The translations under genes and the position numbers were made by a program. From Lachnospiraceae bacterium (GTDB lineage Bacteria > Bacillota > Clostridia > Lachnospirales > Lachnospiraceae): 64,000 bases of DNA. The stretch covers positions 24,405 to 88,404 of the forward strand of contig SVEH01000012.1 of NCBI GenBank assembly GCA_015057455.1, read 5' to 3'. How positions within the stretch are numbered: position 1 is the stretch's first letter; every line of letters starts with the position of its first letter. The notes beneath the pieces are model-generated. The model saw only the letters and a list, made by a program, of their open reading frames with translations, ran no database searches and was not told the origin of the DNA. This document shows, in pieces, positions 1-9,519 of this stretch.

Positions 1-66
1 ACTTACATTCCCAATGCATAAAATTTATTAATTCATTCAAGCTTTACATACTTATTATAACTCTAA

Positions 67-618
67 TTATTTTACTAAATTAAAAAACTTATCCTGCAAA
101 TCCACATTACTAGTAAATTCGCCTCTCGTAACATAAGTTACTGTTTGGGCATCTTGTTTTTTTATGCCACGCATACTCATACATAAGTGTTTTGCTTCTA
201 TCATAACCATAGCACCCTTAGCACCTAATTCTTCCATAATTGCATCAGCTATTTGAGCTGTCATTTGTTCTTGTATCTGTGGGCGTTTTGCAAAAACATC
301 AACAGTTCTTGCTAATTTACTTATGCCAACAACCTTACCATTAGGAATATATGCCACATGGGCCTTACCGTAAAAAGGTAATATATGATGCTCGCACATA
401 GAATAAAAGTTAATATCTTTTTCTATTATCATCTCATTATTTTGTGCTTCAAATGTCACTGATAAATACTTACTTGCATCATCTTCCAATCCTGCAAAAA
501 TTTCTTCACACATATTGCTAATTCTTCTAGGCGTATCAACTAAACCTTCTCTATCAACATTCTCTCCAATTCCCTCTAAAAATAATCTAACTGCTTGTTC
601 TATCTTCTCTTTATCCAT
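67..618 (-). CDS. folE: GTP cyclohydrolase I (FolE)
   Basis: FolE converts GTP to 7,8-dihydroneopterin triphosphate, the first step of folate synthesis, in the cytoplasm. The 183-residue product has the usual length for the compact family. The zinc ligands are visible: Cys75 in SMCEHH, with His77/His78, and Cys146 in HLCMSMRG. The motif [13 protein letters not shown] is also typical. The ATG at 618 lies inside the end of folC, whose stop is at 600, so the two genes overlap by 19 bp and are probably translationally coupled. folC is the upstream gene. No truncation is seen. The identification is secure. Confidence 0.97.
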   Translation of the reverse strand: MDKEKIEQAVRLFLEGIGENVDREGLVDTPRRISNMCEEIFAGLEDDASKYLSVTFEAQNNEMIIEKDINFYSMCEHHILPFYGKAHVAYIPNGKVVGISKLARTVDVFAKRPQIQEQMTAQIADAIMEELGAKGAMVMIEAKHLCMSMRGIKKQDAQTVTYVTRGEFTSNVDLQDKFFNLVK

Positions 619-2162
619 TTTAATCCTCCATATATATCCTTCATAAAGGACAACGACCCTGCAAAAACTATTATTGTATCTCTATCTAGATTGCTAACTT
701 CATCTATTACGTTATTAATACTTCTCATTTTTCTTATTGTACATTGCTTTTTATTAAAATCAATATTCTTATTACTTTTATCATTATCTAAGCCTTGTTT
801 TGCAATCGTCTCACATAACACATCACAATCCAAACTCCTAGGATTCTCTGTACTAAATGCCCATATTTCATCTGCATTGGTAAGAAATTGATTAATAATC
901 TCTTTATAATCTTTATCTTTAAACACACTCATCACGTAGATAATTCTACTGTTCTTACAATCAAAATAATCTTCCATTCCCTGCACTAAACATCTAGCTC
1001 CTGCTTCGTTGTGAGCACCATCTGCTAAAATCACTATTTTACTATCTTCTAATTTATGTTTTATAACATCGAATCTTCCTTTCTGCCTCGCTCCAAAAAG
1101 TCCTTTTTTTAGTGAAGCTTCTGTTATTTTATATCCCTGTTTGTTTAGCGCATGTATAACTTCTATTGCTATAATTGCATTTTCTATCTGATGTTTACCA
1201 TTCATAGATATACTGTAATTACTATTATTATCATATGGCAACTCTATTTTTTCTGACTTATGTAACATCAATTTATCATTAATCAACTCATTTGATTCAT
1301 TAACAGTCCCATTACAACTATCCCCATACATAAATTTATTATCATCTAAATTCAACTGCACCTGTGTAACTTGTTCCATATTAGCTACATATAACTGAGC
1401 ATTTTTTTCTAGGCACTTTTCCTTAATAATATCCATAATAGAATCATTGCTACTTGTAGTTACAACATGTCCACCATGAGAAATAATACCACATTTACAA
1501 CATGCTATATCTTCAATTGTATCACCTATTATTCCCACATGATCTAAACTAATTGATGTAATAACATCGCATAGAGTATGTTTAAAAACATTGGTTGCAT
1601 CTCCACTTCCCCCCATGCCTACTTCAACTATAATAATATCACATTGATTTTCTAAAAAATACTTTAAACTAAATGCTACTTGTATTTCATATCCCGAAGG
1701 TTGAATTTCATCTATATAATTCTTGTATTGTTCCACCATAATATTAAAGATTACTTCCTGTGCATCAGTTATCAATACACTCTCATCCATCTCTATCTGT
1801 TCCTTGTCAATATAATCCTTTTTAAACTGTTCTTGAACACTGCAACAATCTTTTAAATAATCATCTTCTAATTTATCATTATCTTTCAATCTATTCTTAC
1901 TATTTAATTCATATATTTGGGCAAATTCCATCTTTGAGAACACAACAGGTGATGATAATTTACCAACTTTCATACCTTGATATGCCATTATATAAGATAA
2001 ATAACTAGATACAGAACCCTTTCCATTGGTACCTGCTACATGAATCACCTTTAAATAATCCTGTGGATTACCTAATACCTCTAATAACTTATATATTTTT
2101 TCTAACCCAAATTTTATTTCTTCCTTATCATGTTTATCTACATAATATTCTTCATTCTTCAA
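600..2162 (-). CDS. folC: Bifunctional folylpolyglutamate/dihydrofolate synthase (FolC)
   Basis: A Mur-ligase-family enzyme that adds glutamate to dihydropteroate or to tetrahydrofolate. The P-loop [10 protein letters not shown] lies near residue 45, and the Mur-type signature [14 protein letters not shown] and the later [10 protein letters not shown] are present. At 520 residues it is about 80-90 longer than typical FolC. The extra length is two polar, low-complexity insertions: roughly residues 85-140 (rich in K, D, E) and 265-310 (N-rich). The only in-frame start giving a full N-terminus is TTG at 2162, preceded by a weak AGGTTGGATAGG region, so the start is uncertain. It overlaps folE downstream. 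The family call is firm, but I cannot tell which of the two activities dominates. Confidence 0.93.
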   Translation of the reverse strand: MKNEEYYVDKHDKEEIKFGLEKIYKLLEVLGNPQDYLKVIHVAGTNGKGSVSSYLSYIMAYQGMKVGKLSSPVVFSKMEFAQIYELNSKNRLKDNDKLEDDYLKDCCSVQEQFKKDYIDKEQIEMDESVLITDAQEVIFNIMVEQYKNYIDEIQPSGYEIQVAFSLKYFLENQCDIIIVEVGMGGSGDATNVFKHTLCDVITSISLDHVGIIGDTIEDIACCKCGIISHGGHVVTTSSNDSIMDIIKEKCLEKNAQLYVANMEQVTQVQLNLDDNKFMYGDSCNGTVNESNELINDKLMLHKSEKIELPYDNNSNYSISMNGKHQIENAIIAIEVIHALNKQGYKITEASLKKGLFGARQKGRFDVIKHKLEDSKIVILADGAHNEAGARCLVQGMEDYFDCKNSRIIYVMSVFKDKDYKEIINQFLTNADEIWAFSTENPRSLDCDVLCETIAKQGLDNDKSNKNIDFNKKQCTIRKMRSINNVIDEVSNLDRDTIIVFAGSLSFMKDIYGGLKWIKRR

Positions 2163-2417
2163 ACCTATCCAACCTTATATTAAACTTTGTCCATACTAAC
2201 ATAAACCTTACTAATTGTACTACAAATTACATGTAAATATCAATATAAACCTTGTATTTAAACGAACTTATGTTAGTTCCCAAATTAAACTATTTAAAAC
2301 ACTACTATTAACGCTCAACCATTTTACACTAAAAATATATTAATCCCTATATTATATAATGTATATTTTTACCTATTGGTGTTCATACTTTCACATATAA
2401 TCATATGGAGGTATATT

Positions 2418-2819
2418 ATGAAATCTAACTTTTTATTATGTGGTCTTACAGGTTGGTGTTTTGAATGCTTTTTTACAGGGTTACATTCATTATGCAATAA
2501 AAAAAGTAAACTTCCTTGCCAAACCTCTCTTTGGATGTTTTTTATATATGGATTTGGCTTTCTAATTAAGCCACTATATTATGTTATAAAAACTATTCCT
2601 ACCTATGCACGTGGTACAATTTATACTACACTAATATTCTTTACTGAATACATTTCAGGTTTATTTCTCAAAAAGCACAATGCCTGCCCTTGGGATTATT
2701 CCTCATCAAAATACAATATAAAAGGAGTTATAAGATTAGACTATGCACCATTATGGTTTATAGTTGGTCTAATTTATGAACATATACTTACATCTAGCAA
2801 AGGGACTGTTGACTTATAA
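2418..2819 (+). CDS. CmpB-family integral membrane protein (putative ABC transporter type IV)
   Basis: A 133-residue membrane protein. The ATG at 2418 is chosen because GGAGG at 2407-2411 sits 6 bp upstream; an upstream in-frame start at 2376 has no such site. Three or four hydrophobic segments are visible. The pattern GWCFECF near the N-terminus and the late segment WDYSSSKYNIKG...LWFIVGLI match the family annotated as putative ABC-transporter type IV (CmpB), common in Lachnospiraceae. Its substrate is unknown. It is the first gene of a plus-strand run and metF starts 64 bp later, so co-transcription is possible. The family call is moderate, the function unassigned. Confidence 0.65.
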   Translation: MKSNFLLCGLTGWCFECFFTGLHSLCNKKSKLPCQTSLWMFFIYGFGFLIKPLYYVIKTIPTYARGTIYTTLIFFTEYISGLFLKKHNACPWDYSSSKYNIKGVIRLDYAPLWFIVGLIYEHILTSSKGTVDL

Positions 2820-2883
2820 CCATTTTTGTATGTATAATATTGTAAATATATTCCAATTTAGGGATAACGCAAAGGATGATTTA

Positions 2884-3759
2884 ATGAAAATATCAGATTT
2901 ATTATATAATAACAAACCAAGCATATCTTTTGAGGTATTTCCTCCCAAAACAGATACATCATTTGAATCTGTAAAACACGCAACTGAAGAAATTGCAAAA
3001 CTTCAACCTGCATTTATGAGTGTAACATATGGTGCTGGTGGTGGAACAAGCAAATACACTCTAGATATTGCTCGCAATATACACGATGAAATTCATGTTC
3101 CAACTCTTGCACATTTAACATGTGTTTCATCCTCAAAAGAAACTATTCATAAACGCATAGAAGAATTTAGAAATGCTAATATAAAAAATATAATGGCACT
3201 TCGTGGTGATTTAACACCAGAACTAATGAATAGTGACCGCAACACTTGGGACTATCGCTATGCCGTAGATTTAATTCATGAATTAAAAGAATACCATGAT
3301 GAATTTTGCATAGGTGGTGCTTGCTACCCAGAAGTGCATCCAGAAAGTTCTTCCTTTGAAGAAGACATTCAACACCTCAAGGAAAAAGTAGATGCTGGTT
3401 GCTCATTTTTAACATCTCAAATGTTTTTTGAAAATGATCTTTTCTATAAATTTGTATATAGATGTAGAACTGCAGGCATTAATGTACCTATTATTCCAGG
3501 TATTATGCCAATTACTAGTGCTAGTCAGGTTGAAAAATCAATTAGTTTATCTGGTTCATATATGCCAACTAGATTAAAGAATATCGTTAATAAATTTGGT
3601 AATTCACCTGAAGCCATGAAACAAGCTGGAATCAACTATGCAACCGAACAAATCATTGATATATATGCCAATGGATTTAATCATGTTCATGTTTACTCAA
3701 TGAATAAACCAGATGTTGCAAAAGCTATATTAAACAATATTTCAAACATGTTAGGATAA
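2884..3759 (+). CDS. metF: Methylenetetrahydrofolate reductase (MetF)
   Basis: Reduces 5,10-methylene-THF to 5-methyl-THF, the methyl donor for methionine synthase. The 291-residue protein begins MKISDLL and carries ISFEVFPPKTD, with the conserved catalytic Glu, then SVTYGAGGG, MALRGD and FLTSQMFFEN, all MTHFR signatures. An upstream in-frame start at 2776 is disfavoured because it overlaps the preceding gene, while AAAGGATG lies 5-13 bp before ATG 2884. It is five bases ahead of the MetH reactivation gene and in the same operon as metH, a complete C1-to-methionine module. Confidence 0.96.
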   Translation: MKISDLLYNNKPSISFEVFPPKTDTSFESVKHATEEIAKLQPAFMSVTYGAGGGTSKYTLDIARNIHDEIHVPTLAHLTCVSSSKETIHKRIEEFRNANIKNIMALRGDLTPELMNSDRNTWDYRYAVDLIHELKEYHDEFCIGGACYPEVHPESSSFEEDIQHLKEKVDAGCSFLTSQMFFENDLFYKFVYRCRTAGINVPIIPGIMPITSASQVEKSISLSGSYMPTRLKNIVNKFGNSPEAMKQAGINYATEQIIDIYANGFNHVHVYSMNKPDVAKAILNNISNMLG

Positions 3760-3764
3760 TATAT

Positions 3765-4388
3765 ATGAATATAGTACAAACAAAAACATATACAACTATA
3801 GACTATAATTTAAAAGAGATTTTACGATATTCAGGTGTAGCTAAAACTACACCTGAAATTAATAATTTAATAGAATCTTGTATACAAGAATTAGATGGAA
3901 AACTTTCGTATAAAGTATGCTATAAGGCATTTCCAATTAGCTCACATTTAACTAATAACAACTCTAATACTCCTTTGCTAGATTTAGGTTTTACAACTAC
4001 ACATTCAACCGATTTAATTAAAAATCTTGAATCTTGTAATAGTATTATTTTATTTGGTGCAACCATAGGCTTAGAGATAGATCGCCTTATTGCAAAATAT
4101 AGCTCTTCTTCTCCATCTCGTGCGCTTATACTGCAAGCAATTGGAGCTGAAAGGATAGAAAGTTTGTGCAATGCTTTTAACAAAGATATTAGCACTGAAC
4201 AGCAAGCACTTGGTAATAATACTAAACCTCGATTTAGTCCTGGATACGGAGACCTTGATATAAACTTTCAAAAAGACATATTTGAAGCCCTTAATTGTTC
4301 TAAACATATAGGACTTACACTTAATGAAAGTTTACTTATGTCACCATCCAAATCTGTTACAGCTATTATTGGTGTATGTCCTTCTTAA
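3765..4388 (+). CDS. Free-standing MetH activation domain protein
   Basis: A 207-residue protein matching the vitamin-B12-dependent methionine synthase activation domain, which in E. coli MetH is the C-terminal SAM-binding module for reductive reactivation of cob(II)alamin. Visible signatures are ILFGATIGLEIDRLI, a run around AIGAERIESLCNAF, and RFSPGYGDLDINFQ, the strongest family motif, followed by LNESLLMSPSKSVTAIIG. It starts 5 bp after metF ends and precedes metH, whose product lacks this domain. The inference is that reactivation is supplied in trans, a split arrangement known in Clostridia. Confidence 0.9.
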   Translation: MNIVQTKTYTTIDYNLKEILRYSGVAKTTPEINNLIESCIQELDGKLSYKVCYKAFPISSHLTNNNSNTPLLDLGFTTTHSTDLIKNLESCNSIILFGATIGLEIDRLIAKYSSSSPSRALILQAIGAERIESLCNAFNKDISTEQQALGNNTKPRFSPGYGDLDINFQKDIFEALNCSKHIGLTLNESLLMSPSKSVTAIIGVCPS

Positions 4389-4512
4389 TTCAGAACTTAT
4401 TTTAATTGCAGATGATAAGTATCGCTTTATACATACTCTAAACTGTAAACATATAAATATAAATATAAATATATCGTTTAAAAACTACATAAATATATGA
4501 TTGGAGAACTAC

Positions 4513-7032
4513 ATGAATATTATTGATTATATAAAAACACATAAAGTTTATCTTGATGGAGCTATGGGTTCAATGCTTCAAGAAAAAGGCTTTCTTGACT
4601 CAAAAGATACTGAACGACTAAACATAACCCATCCTGATATCATTACAGATATACATACTTCTTATTTTAACGCTGGAAGTAATATTATAAATACCCATAC
4701 CTTTGGAGCTAACTCTTTAAAGTATAATGAACAAGAATTAGACGAAATCATAAAGGCTGCTGTTACCAATGCTAAAAAAGCCCGTGATAAAGCGATTTCA
4801 AATAATAACCCGCAATGGATCGCCCTAGACATTGGACCAACAGGCAGAATGCTTGCACCATATGGTGATCTTTCATTTGACGAAGCCGTTAATACATTTG
4901 CTCAAACAATCACTCTTGGCGTAAAGTATGGAGTTGATTTAATATACATAGAAACAATGAACGATAGTTATGAGACAAAAGCTGCTGTTTTAGCTGCAAA
5001 AGAAAACTGCAACCTTCCTGTTTTTGTAACTAATAGTTATGGAGAAGATGGCAAATTAATGACAGGTGCATCACCTGAAGCAATGGTTGCCATGCTCGAA
5101 GGATTAAGAGTTGATGCAATTGGTGTTAACTGCTCATTCGGTCCCAAAGCACTCGAGCCTATTATTATGAAATATATTGAAAATACATCAATACCTATTA
5201 TTCTAAAACCTAATGCAGGTCTACCACAAGTGATAAATGGACAAACAGTTTACGATATAAATGAAACAGATTTTGCACAACATATTTCATCAATAATTGA
5301 AAAAGGTGTAAACATAGTTGGCGGTTGTTGTGGAACTACTCCTAACTACATTAAAGAATTGGTAAATGAATGTACTGGCGCTATAATGCAACCATTTATG
5401 CCAAAAAGTAAAACAGTAGTTTCATCATATACACATGCTATTGAATTTGATAAAACCCCTATTTTAATAGGTGAACGAATTAATCCTACTGGCAAAAAAC
5501 TATTTAAAGAGGCCTTAAAAAATAATGATATAGACTACATTTTAAATGAAGGAATTAAGCAACAAGAAGCTGGTGTTCATATATTGGATGTGAATGTAGG
5601 TTTACCTGAGATTGACGAAGTATCAATGTTAAAAAAGGTGATTTTAGAGCTTCAAGCAATAATAAATTTGCCATTACAAATAGATACTTCTAATGTAGAT
5701 GCTCTTGAAGTAGCACTTCGCTACTACAATGGAAAACCGTTAATTAATTCTGTAAATGGAAAACAGGAATCTATGGATGCCGTATTTCCATTGGCACAAA
5801 AATATGGTGGTGTAATTATTGCACTTACACTGGATGAACAAGGTATTCCGGCGGAGGCAAAGGATAGATTAGTTATCGCAGATAAAATCATAAAAGAAGC
5901 CCAAAAATATGGAATAGAACGTAAAGACTTAATATTTGATCCACTTGCTATGGCTATAAGTGCAGACCCACATGCAGGTGTAGAAACACTAAAAGCCATC
6001 GATATGCTTACACATCTATTAATATGTAAAACATCACTAGGCGTATCAAATGTATCTTTTGGTCTTCCAAAAAGAGATATAATAAATGCTTCATATTTTA
6101 CACAAGCACTAAGCAAAGGTCTAAGTACAGCTATAATCAATCCTTTCTCTAATGAAATAATGAAAGCATACTACTCCTATCTTGTATTAAATGGACTAGA
6201 TAATAATTGTAAGCAATATATAGATTATGCTGAGAATCTAGAAACTTTAGAGGCTTCTAAAATTCAAACTGTTGGCAACACTACTACATTAAACAATACT
6301 GGTTCTACTATAAACAACAGTAACCTTAACAATAATAGCACTAATATAAGCAATGACAATATTAACAATTGTAGCACTTCTAACAATCAAAACAACAACT
6401 ACACACCATTAATGCGTTCCATAATTAAAGGTTTAAAAAATGAAGCTGCTACATATACAAAAGAACTTTTAGAAACTACACAAGCATTAGACATAATAAA
6501 TAAAGAAATAATACCTGGGTTAGACATAATTGGTGATGAATTTGAAAACAAGAGAAAATACCTACCACAATTATTAATGAGTGCTGAAGCCGCAAAAGCT
6601 GCATTCAATGTAATAAAAGAAAACACTTCAACTGAATACTCTATAAAAAAAGCTTCATTTGTACTAGCTACAGTAAAAGGTGATATACACGATATAGGTA
6701 AAAACATCGTAAAACTATTGCTCGAAAATTATAGCTATGAAGTAATAGATTTAGGCAAAGACGTTTCACCAGAAGACATCGTAAAAGAAACAGTTAATCA
6801 CTATGCCCCATTTGTTGGACTTAGTGCTTTAATGACAACAACAGTTCCTTCTATGGCAGAAACAATAAAACAACTAAAAGAAAAAGCACCATGGTGTAAA
6901 ATAATAGTAGGTGGTGCCGTATTAACAAAAGAATATGCATTAGAAATCGGAGCCAATTATTATGCAAAAGATGCCCTTGATACAGTTAAGTATTGTGAGA
7001 ATACACTACAAAAAAATAAAGAAAAAGACTAG
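4513..7032 (+). CDS. metH: Cobalamin-dependent methionine synthase (MetH), no activation domain
   Basis: Transfers the methyl group of 5-methyl-THF to homocysteine via cobalamin. ATG 4513 is chosen over an upstream TTG at 4501 because GGAG at 4503 sits correctly before it; length 839. Domains in order: homocysteine methyltransferase with zinc Cys207 (VNCSFGP) and Cys272/273 (GGCCGTTP); pterin-binding domain from about 315 (GERINPTGKK) to 560; an Asn/Ser/Thr-rich low-complexity linker, about 585-630; the B12 cap; and the B12 domain with D724-x-H726-x-x-G (GDIHDIGKNIV), where His726 is the lower cobalt ligand. The C-terminal activation domain is absent and is encoded by the gene before it. The stop codon lies inside a terminator stem. 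Confidence 0.95.
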   Translation: MNIIDYIKTHKVYLDGAMGSMLQEKGFLDSKDTERLNITHPDIITDIHTSYFNAGSNIINTHTFGANSLKYNEQELDEIIKAAVTNAKKARDKAISNNNPQWIALDIGPTGRMLAPYGDLSFDEAVNTFAQTITLGVKYGVDLIYIETMNDSYETKAAVLAAKENCNLPVFVTNSYGEDGKLMTGASPEAMVAMLEGLRVDAIGVNCSFGPKALEPIIMKYIENTSIPIILKPNAGLPQVINGQTVYDINETDFAQHISSIIEKGVNIVGGCCGTTPNYIKELVNECTGAIMQPFMPKSKTVVSSYTHAIEFDKTPILIGERINPTGKKLFKEALKNNDIDYILNEGIKQQEAGVHILDVNVGLPEIDEVSMLKKVILELQAIINLPLQIDTSNVDALEVALRYYNGKPLINSVNGKQESMDAVFPLAQKYGGVIIALTLDEQGIPAEAKDRLVIADKIIKEAQKYGIERKDLIFDPLAMAISADPHAGVETLKAIDMLTHLLICKTSLGVSNVSFGLPKRDIINASYFTQALSKGLSTAIINPFSNEIMKAYYSYLVLNGLDNNCKQYIDYAENLETLEASKIQTVGNTTTLNNTGSTINNSNLNNNSTNISNDNINNCSTSNNQNNNYTPLMRSIIKGLKNEAATYTKELLETTQALDIINKEIIPGLDIIGDEFENKRKYLPQLLMSAEAAKAAFNVIKENTSTEYSIKKASFVLATVKGDIHDIGKNIVKLLLENYSYEVIDLGKDVSPEDIVKETVNHYAPFVGLSALMTTTVPSMAETIKQLKEKAPWCKIIVGGAVLTKEYALEIGANYYAKDALDTVKYCENTLQKNKEKD

Positions 7033-7059
7033 CAATCGCTAGTCTTTTTCTTTATTTTT
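7012..7059. terminator. Bidirectional terminator shared by metH and the sulfatase gene
   Basis: A perfect 22-bp inverted repeat (arms 7012-7033 and 7038-7059) with a 4-base loop lies between two convergent genes. Each outer arm ends in an A-rich or T-rich tract, so it can terminate transcription in both directions. The stop codons of both genes (7030-7032 on plus, 7039-7041 on minus) are inside the stem. Confidence 0.9.
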
Positions 7060-9408
7060 CTTATCTTCCTTATCGTCTTTGTTGGCCTCTTTAGCCTCTT
7101 TATCTGTTTGAGCTTCATCTTTCGAGATATTTCCAACATCTCTATCATCTATATCACTTTGCTCAACTTTACCAGTATAAGTATACTTAAATTCCTTAGT
7201 TTTCTTAAATTCCACATCTAATGAATTAATATTCTTAATCTGAACAACATTCTTTTTCTTAAGCATTCCCTTCTCCATCTTAAGTTTTAACAATGTAGAT
7301 GATATTAATTCAACACCATCCTCTTCCTCGTATACTTCTCCATTTATGAAGACTTTACTATAAGTGTTAAAATATCCACCTTCTATATAAAGATATTCTC
7401 CATCGCTAGACACTTTTTCAATCTTCATGTCTTTTGCTCCGTATACAATATCTGTTTTCTCAAATGGATTACCACTATTGTATGCATAATGTTCTCCATA
7501 TAACATATCATATTGAAGTTGCTCTAAATTCTTTAAATAATCTTCTGATTCATGATCTACTTGTTGATGATATTTAAAAATTGTACCTTCTTTTATACCA
7601 GCTCTTTTAAGTGCTTCAGCTGTTAACTCATATGCCATATAGTCTTTTTTCTTCTTCTTTAATCCAAAATTATCCCATATAACATATTCTGTTTGATAAA
7701 TATTTCTCTTTGTCTCAAATGACTCGTCACTTAAACCTAACCCTGGAATATGGTCTCCATACATAACAAGCATTACATCTTCATCAAATTCTTCTAATTC
7801 TTTGATTAAATCTTTTATAAAGTTATCTGTTTCCTTAATTTGATTAACATAATAAGTATATTGTTGCAACATATCTTCTTCACCTGGAGCCTTAAGCACA
7901 TCTATATGCTTATCTTCCTCAAGTAAATCAACATTATACATACCATGTGGTTGAACTGTTACAGTATATATATAATCTTTACCTTTTGAACTTTCTAAAC
8001 AATCCATAATACAACCTGTAAGAACATCATCTCTTGTCCACTTTCCATTAGGAGTTTTTATTGTATCATGCATTACTTCTACACCTGTAAATGTATCAAA
8101 TCCCATATTGGCATATACTTCATTTCTTCCATAAAAACCAGATGTATGATTATGAATACCATGTGTTCTATATCCAAGTTTCTTTAAATCAAATGCTGCA
8201 CTTTCACAAGTAGTTTCTCTAAGAATTGTCTTATATGGGTATTCACCTGGGCCAAAGAATTCAATACTCATGCCTGTAATCATCTCAAACTCTGTATTAC
8301 ATGTACCTGCAACAATTGTAGGCATTGTAAGATATCCTGATGAATAGTTCTTTCTTAGCTTTCTATATGTTGGTGTAGCATCTTCTGATAACTTAAGTCC
8401 TTTTATTTCATCTACATCTATAAATGATTCTAACTGTATAAATATTACATTAGGTGTTTCTTTTTTCTTCTCTGCTTCTTTTTCTTCTTTCGTTACTAAT
8501 TCATATATCTTTTGTTCGGAATAATCATCTGGTTTTGATATTCCTGTATCCACAACTGTTACAGTAAAACAATAAGCAATTCCATAATCATGATATGCAA
8601 TTCCTAGATTACCAAACTTAGTTGATAATACTCCTGTTTTAATTGCTCCCATTATTGTAAAATATATAGCAACCCAACTTACTAAAACACATACGCATGC
8701 TTTCCATCTCTTCATATTCACTTTTGACTTCGGACAGAATATACACACTATTACAAATAATAAAACAATTATTATTAATGATAAAATAATTCGTATACCA
8801 CTAGAACCTAAATATCCAAGTGCAACTGATACTTCATTCATTGACAACTGTAAATCAACACCTGTAAATGGCGTAGTTCTAAATGATAACATATAATAAT
8901 CTGTTATACCAAGTATACCCCATAAAATTATTGATAATAGATACACAATTGGTTTTCTTTTTACAGCTATTGATAATAAAAATGGCGCTAATACCATTAG
9001 CCAATTTAGTAAGAATATTATTGGATGTTCACATACAAAACTTACTGCTCCTCCTAAAGAACGTCTAGACATTCCCTCTATAAACATCATCATAATAAAT
9101 GATAATAATAAAGAGCTTTTAAATGGTTTTGTCATAAATGCACTATAAACATACTTTGTTCTTCTTCTAAATTTATTTTTATTCTCATTAACCTTAATCT
9201 TCGCCTTGTCCTTTGCCCTTTCCATAGCATCATCAGGTTCCTTAGCCTCAAATGCCGCAAATCCCTCTGGCGAAATAAAATCTTCATCTTCATCATATAA
9301 ATCTACAGATTCTATTGAAAAAGCCTTCTCTGTTGCTTCTTCTAAATTAACATCTTCCTTTTTATCCTTAGATTCATTATCTAATAATTCATCTTTTTTA
9401 TCCTTCAT
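7039..9408 (-). CDS. LTA synthase family membrane sulfatase
   Basis: A 789-residue phosphoglycerol-transferase-like protein, likely making a glycerolphosphate polymer at the outer membrane face. The start is set at ATG 9408, since TGGAGG lies 7 bp upstream. About 85 residues of highly charged cytoplasmic extension come first, then five hydrophobic segments between about 98 and 260, then an extracellular sulfatase-type domain. Catalytic features are QLESF (metal Glu), GTCNTEFE (Thr nucleophile in the position of TSDSE in LtaS), and YGDHIPGL (metal Asp-His). A C-terminal ~130-residue beta-rich segment ends in a K/E/D-rich tail. LtaS versus another family member, such as a phosphoglycerol transferase on another acceptor, cannot be decided. 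The acidic/basic extensions are unusual for the family. Confidence 0.88.
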   Translation of the reverse strand: MKDKKDELLDNESKDKKEDVNLEEATEKAFSIESVDLYDEDEDFISPEGFAAFEAKEPDDAMERAKDKAKIKVNENKNKFRRRTKYVYSAFMTKPFKSSLLLSFIMMMFIEGMSRRSLGGAVSFVCEHPIIFLLNWLMVLAPFLLSIAVKRKPIVYLLSIILWGILGITDYYMLSFRTTPFTGVDLQLSMNEVSVALGYLGSSGIRIILSLIIIVLLFVIVCIFCPKSKVNMKRWKACVCVLVSWVAIYFTIMGAIKTGVLSTKFGNLGIAYHDYGIAYCFTVTVVDTGISKPDDYSEQKIYELVTKEEKEAEKKKETPNVIFIQLESFIDVDEIKGLKLSEDATPTYRKLRKNYSSGYLTMPTIVAGTCNTEFEMITGMSIEFFGPGEYPYKTILRETTCESAAFDLKKLGYRTHGIHNHTSGFYGRNEVYANMGFDTFTGVEVMHDTIKTPNGKWTRDDVLTGCIMDCLESSKGKDYIYTVTVQPHGMYNVDLLEEDKHIDVLKAPGEEDMLQQYTYYVNQIKETDNFIKDLIKELEEFDEDVMLVMYGDHIPGLGLSDESFETKRNIYQTEYVIWDNFGLKKKKKDYMAYELTAEALKRAGIKEGTIFKYHQQVDHESEDYLKNLEQLQYDMLYGEHYAYNSGNPFEKTDIVYGAKDMKIEKVSSDGEYLYIEGGYFNTYSKVFINGEVYEEEDGVELISSTLLKLKMEKGMLKKKNVVQIKNINSLDVEFKKTKEFKYTYTGKVEQSDIDDRDVGNISKDEAQTDKEAKEANKDDKEDKKNKEKD

Positions 9409-9519
9409 AATAATCCTCCATTCCAAGGTATTTATTGAGAATTAATATTACTAATCTCTTATTAGATTAACTTTATATTCCAATATCTTAAATTAACCTT
9501 ACATTCCAATATTCTTAAA

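Noticed and set aside
2163..2417. Possible SAM, THF or other riboswitch ahead of the methionine and folate genes
   Set aside because: No conserved aptamer core was found in this gap or before metA (19343-19479). The DNA is simply AT-rich.
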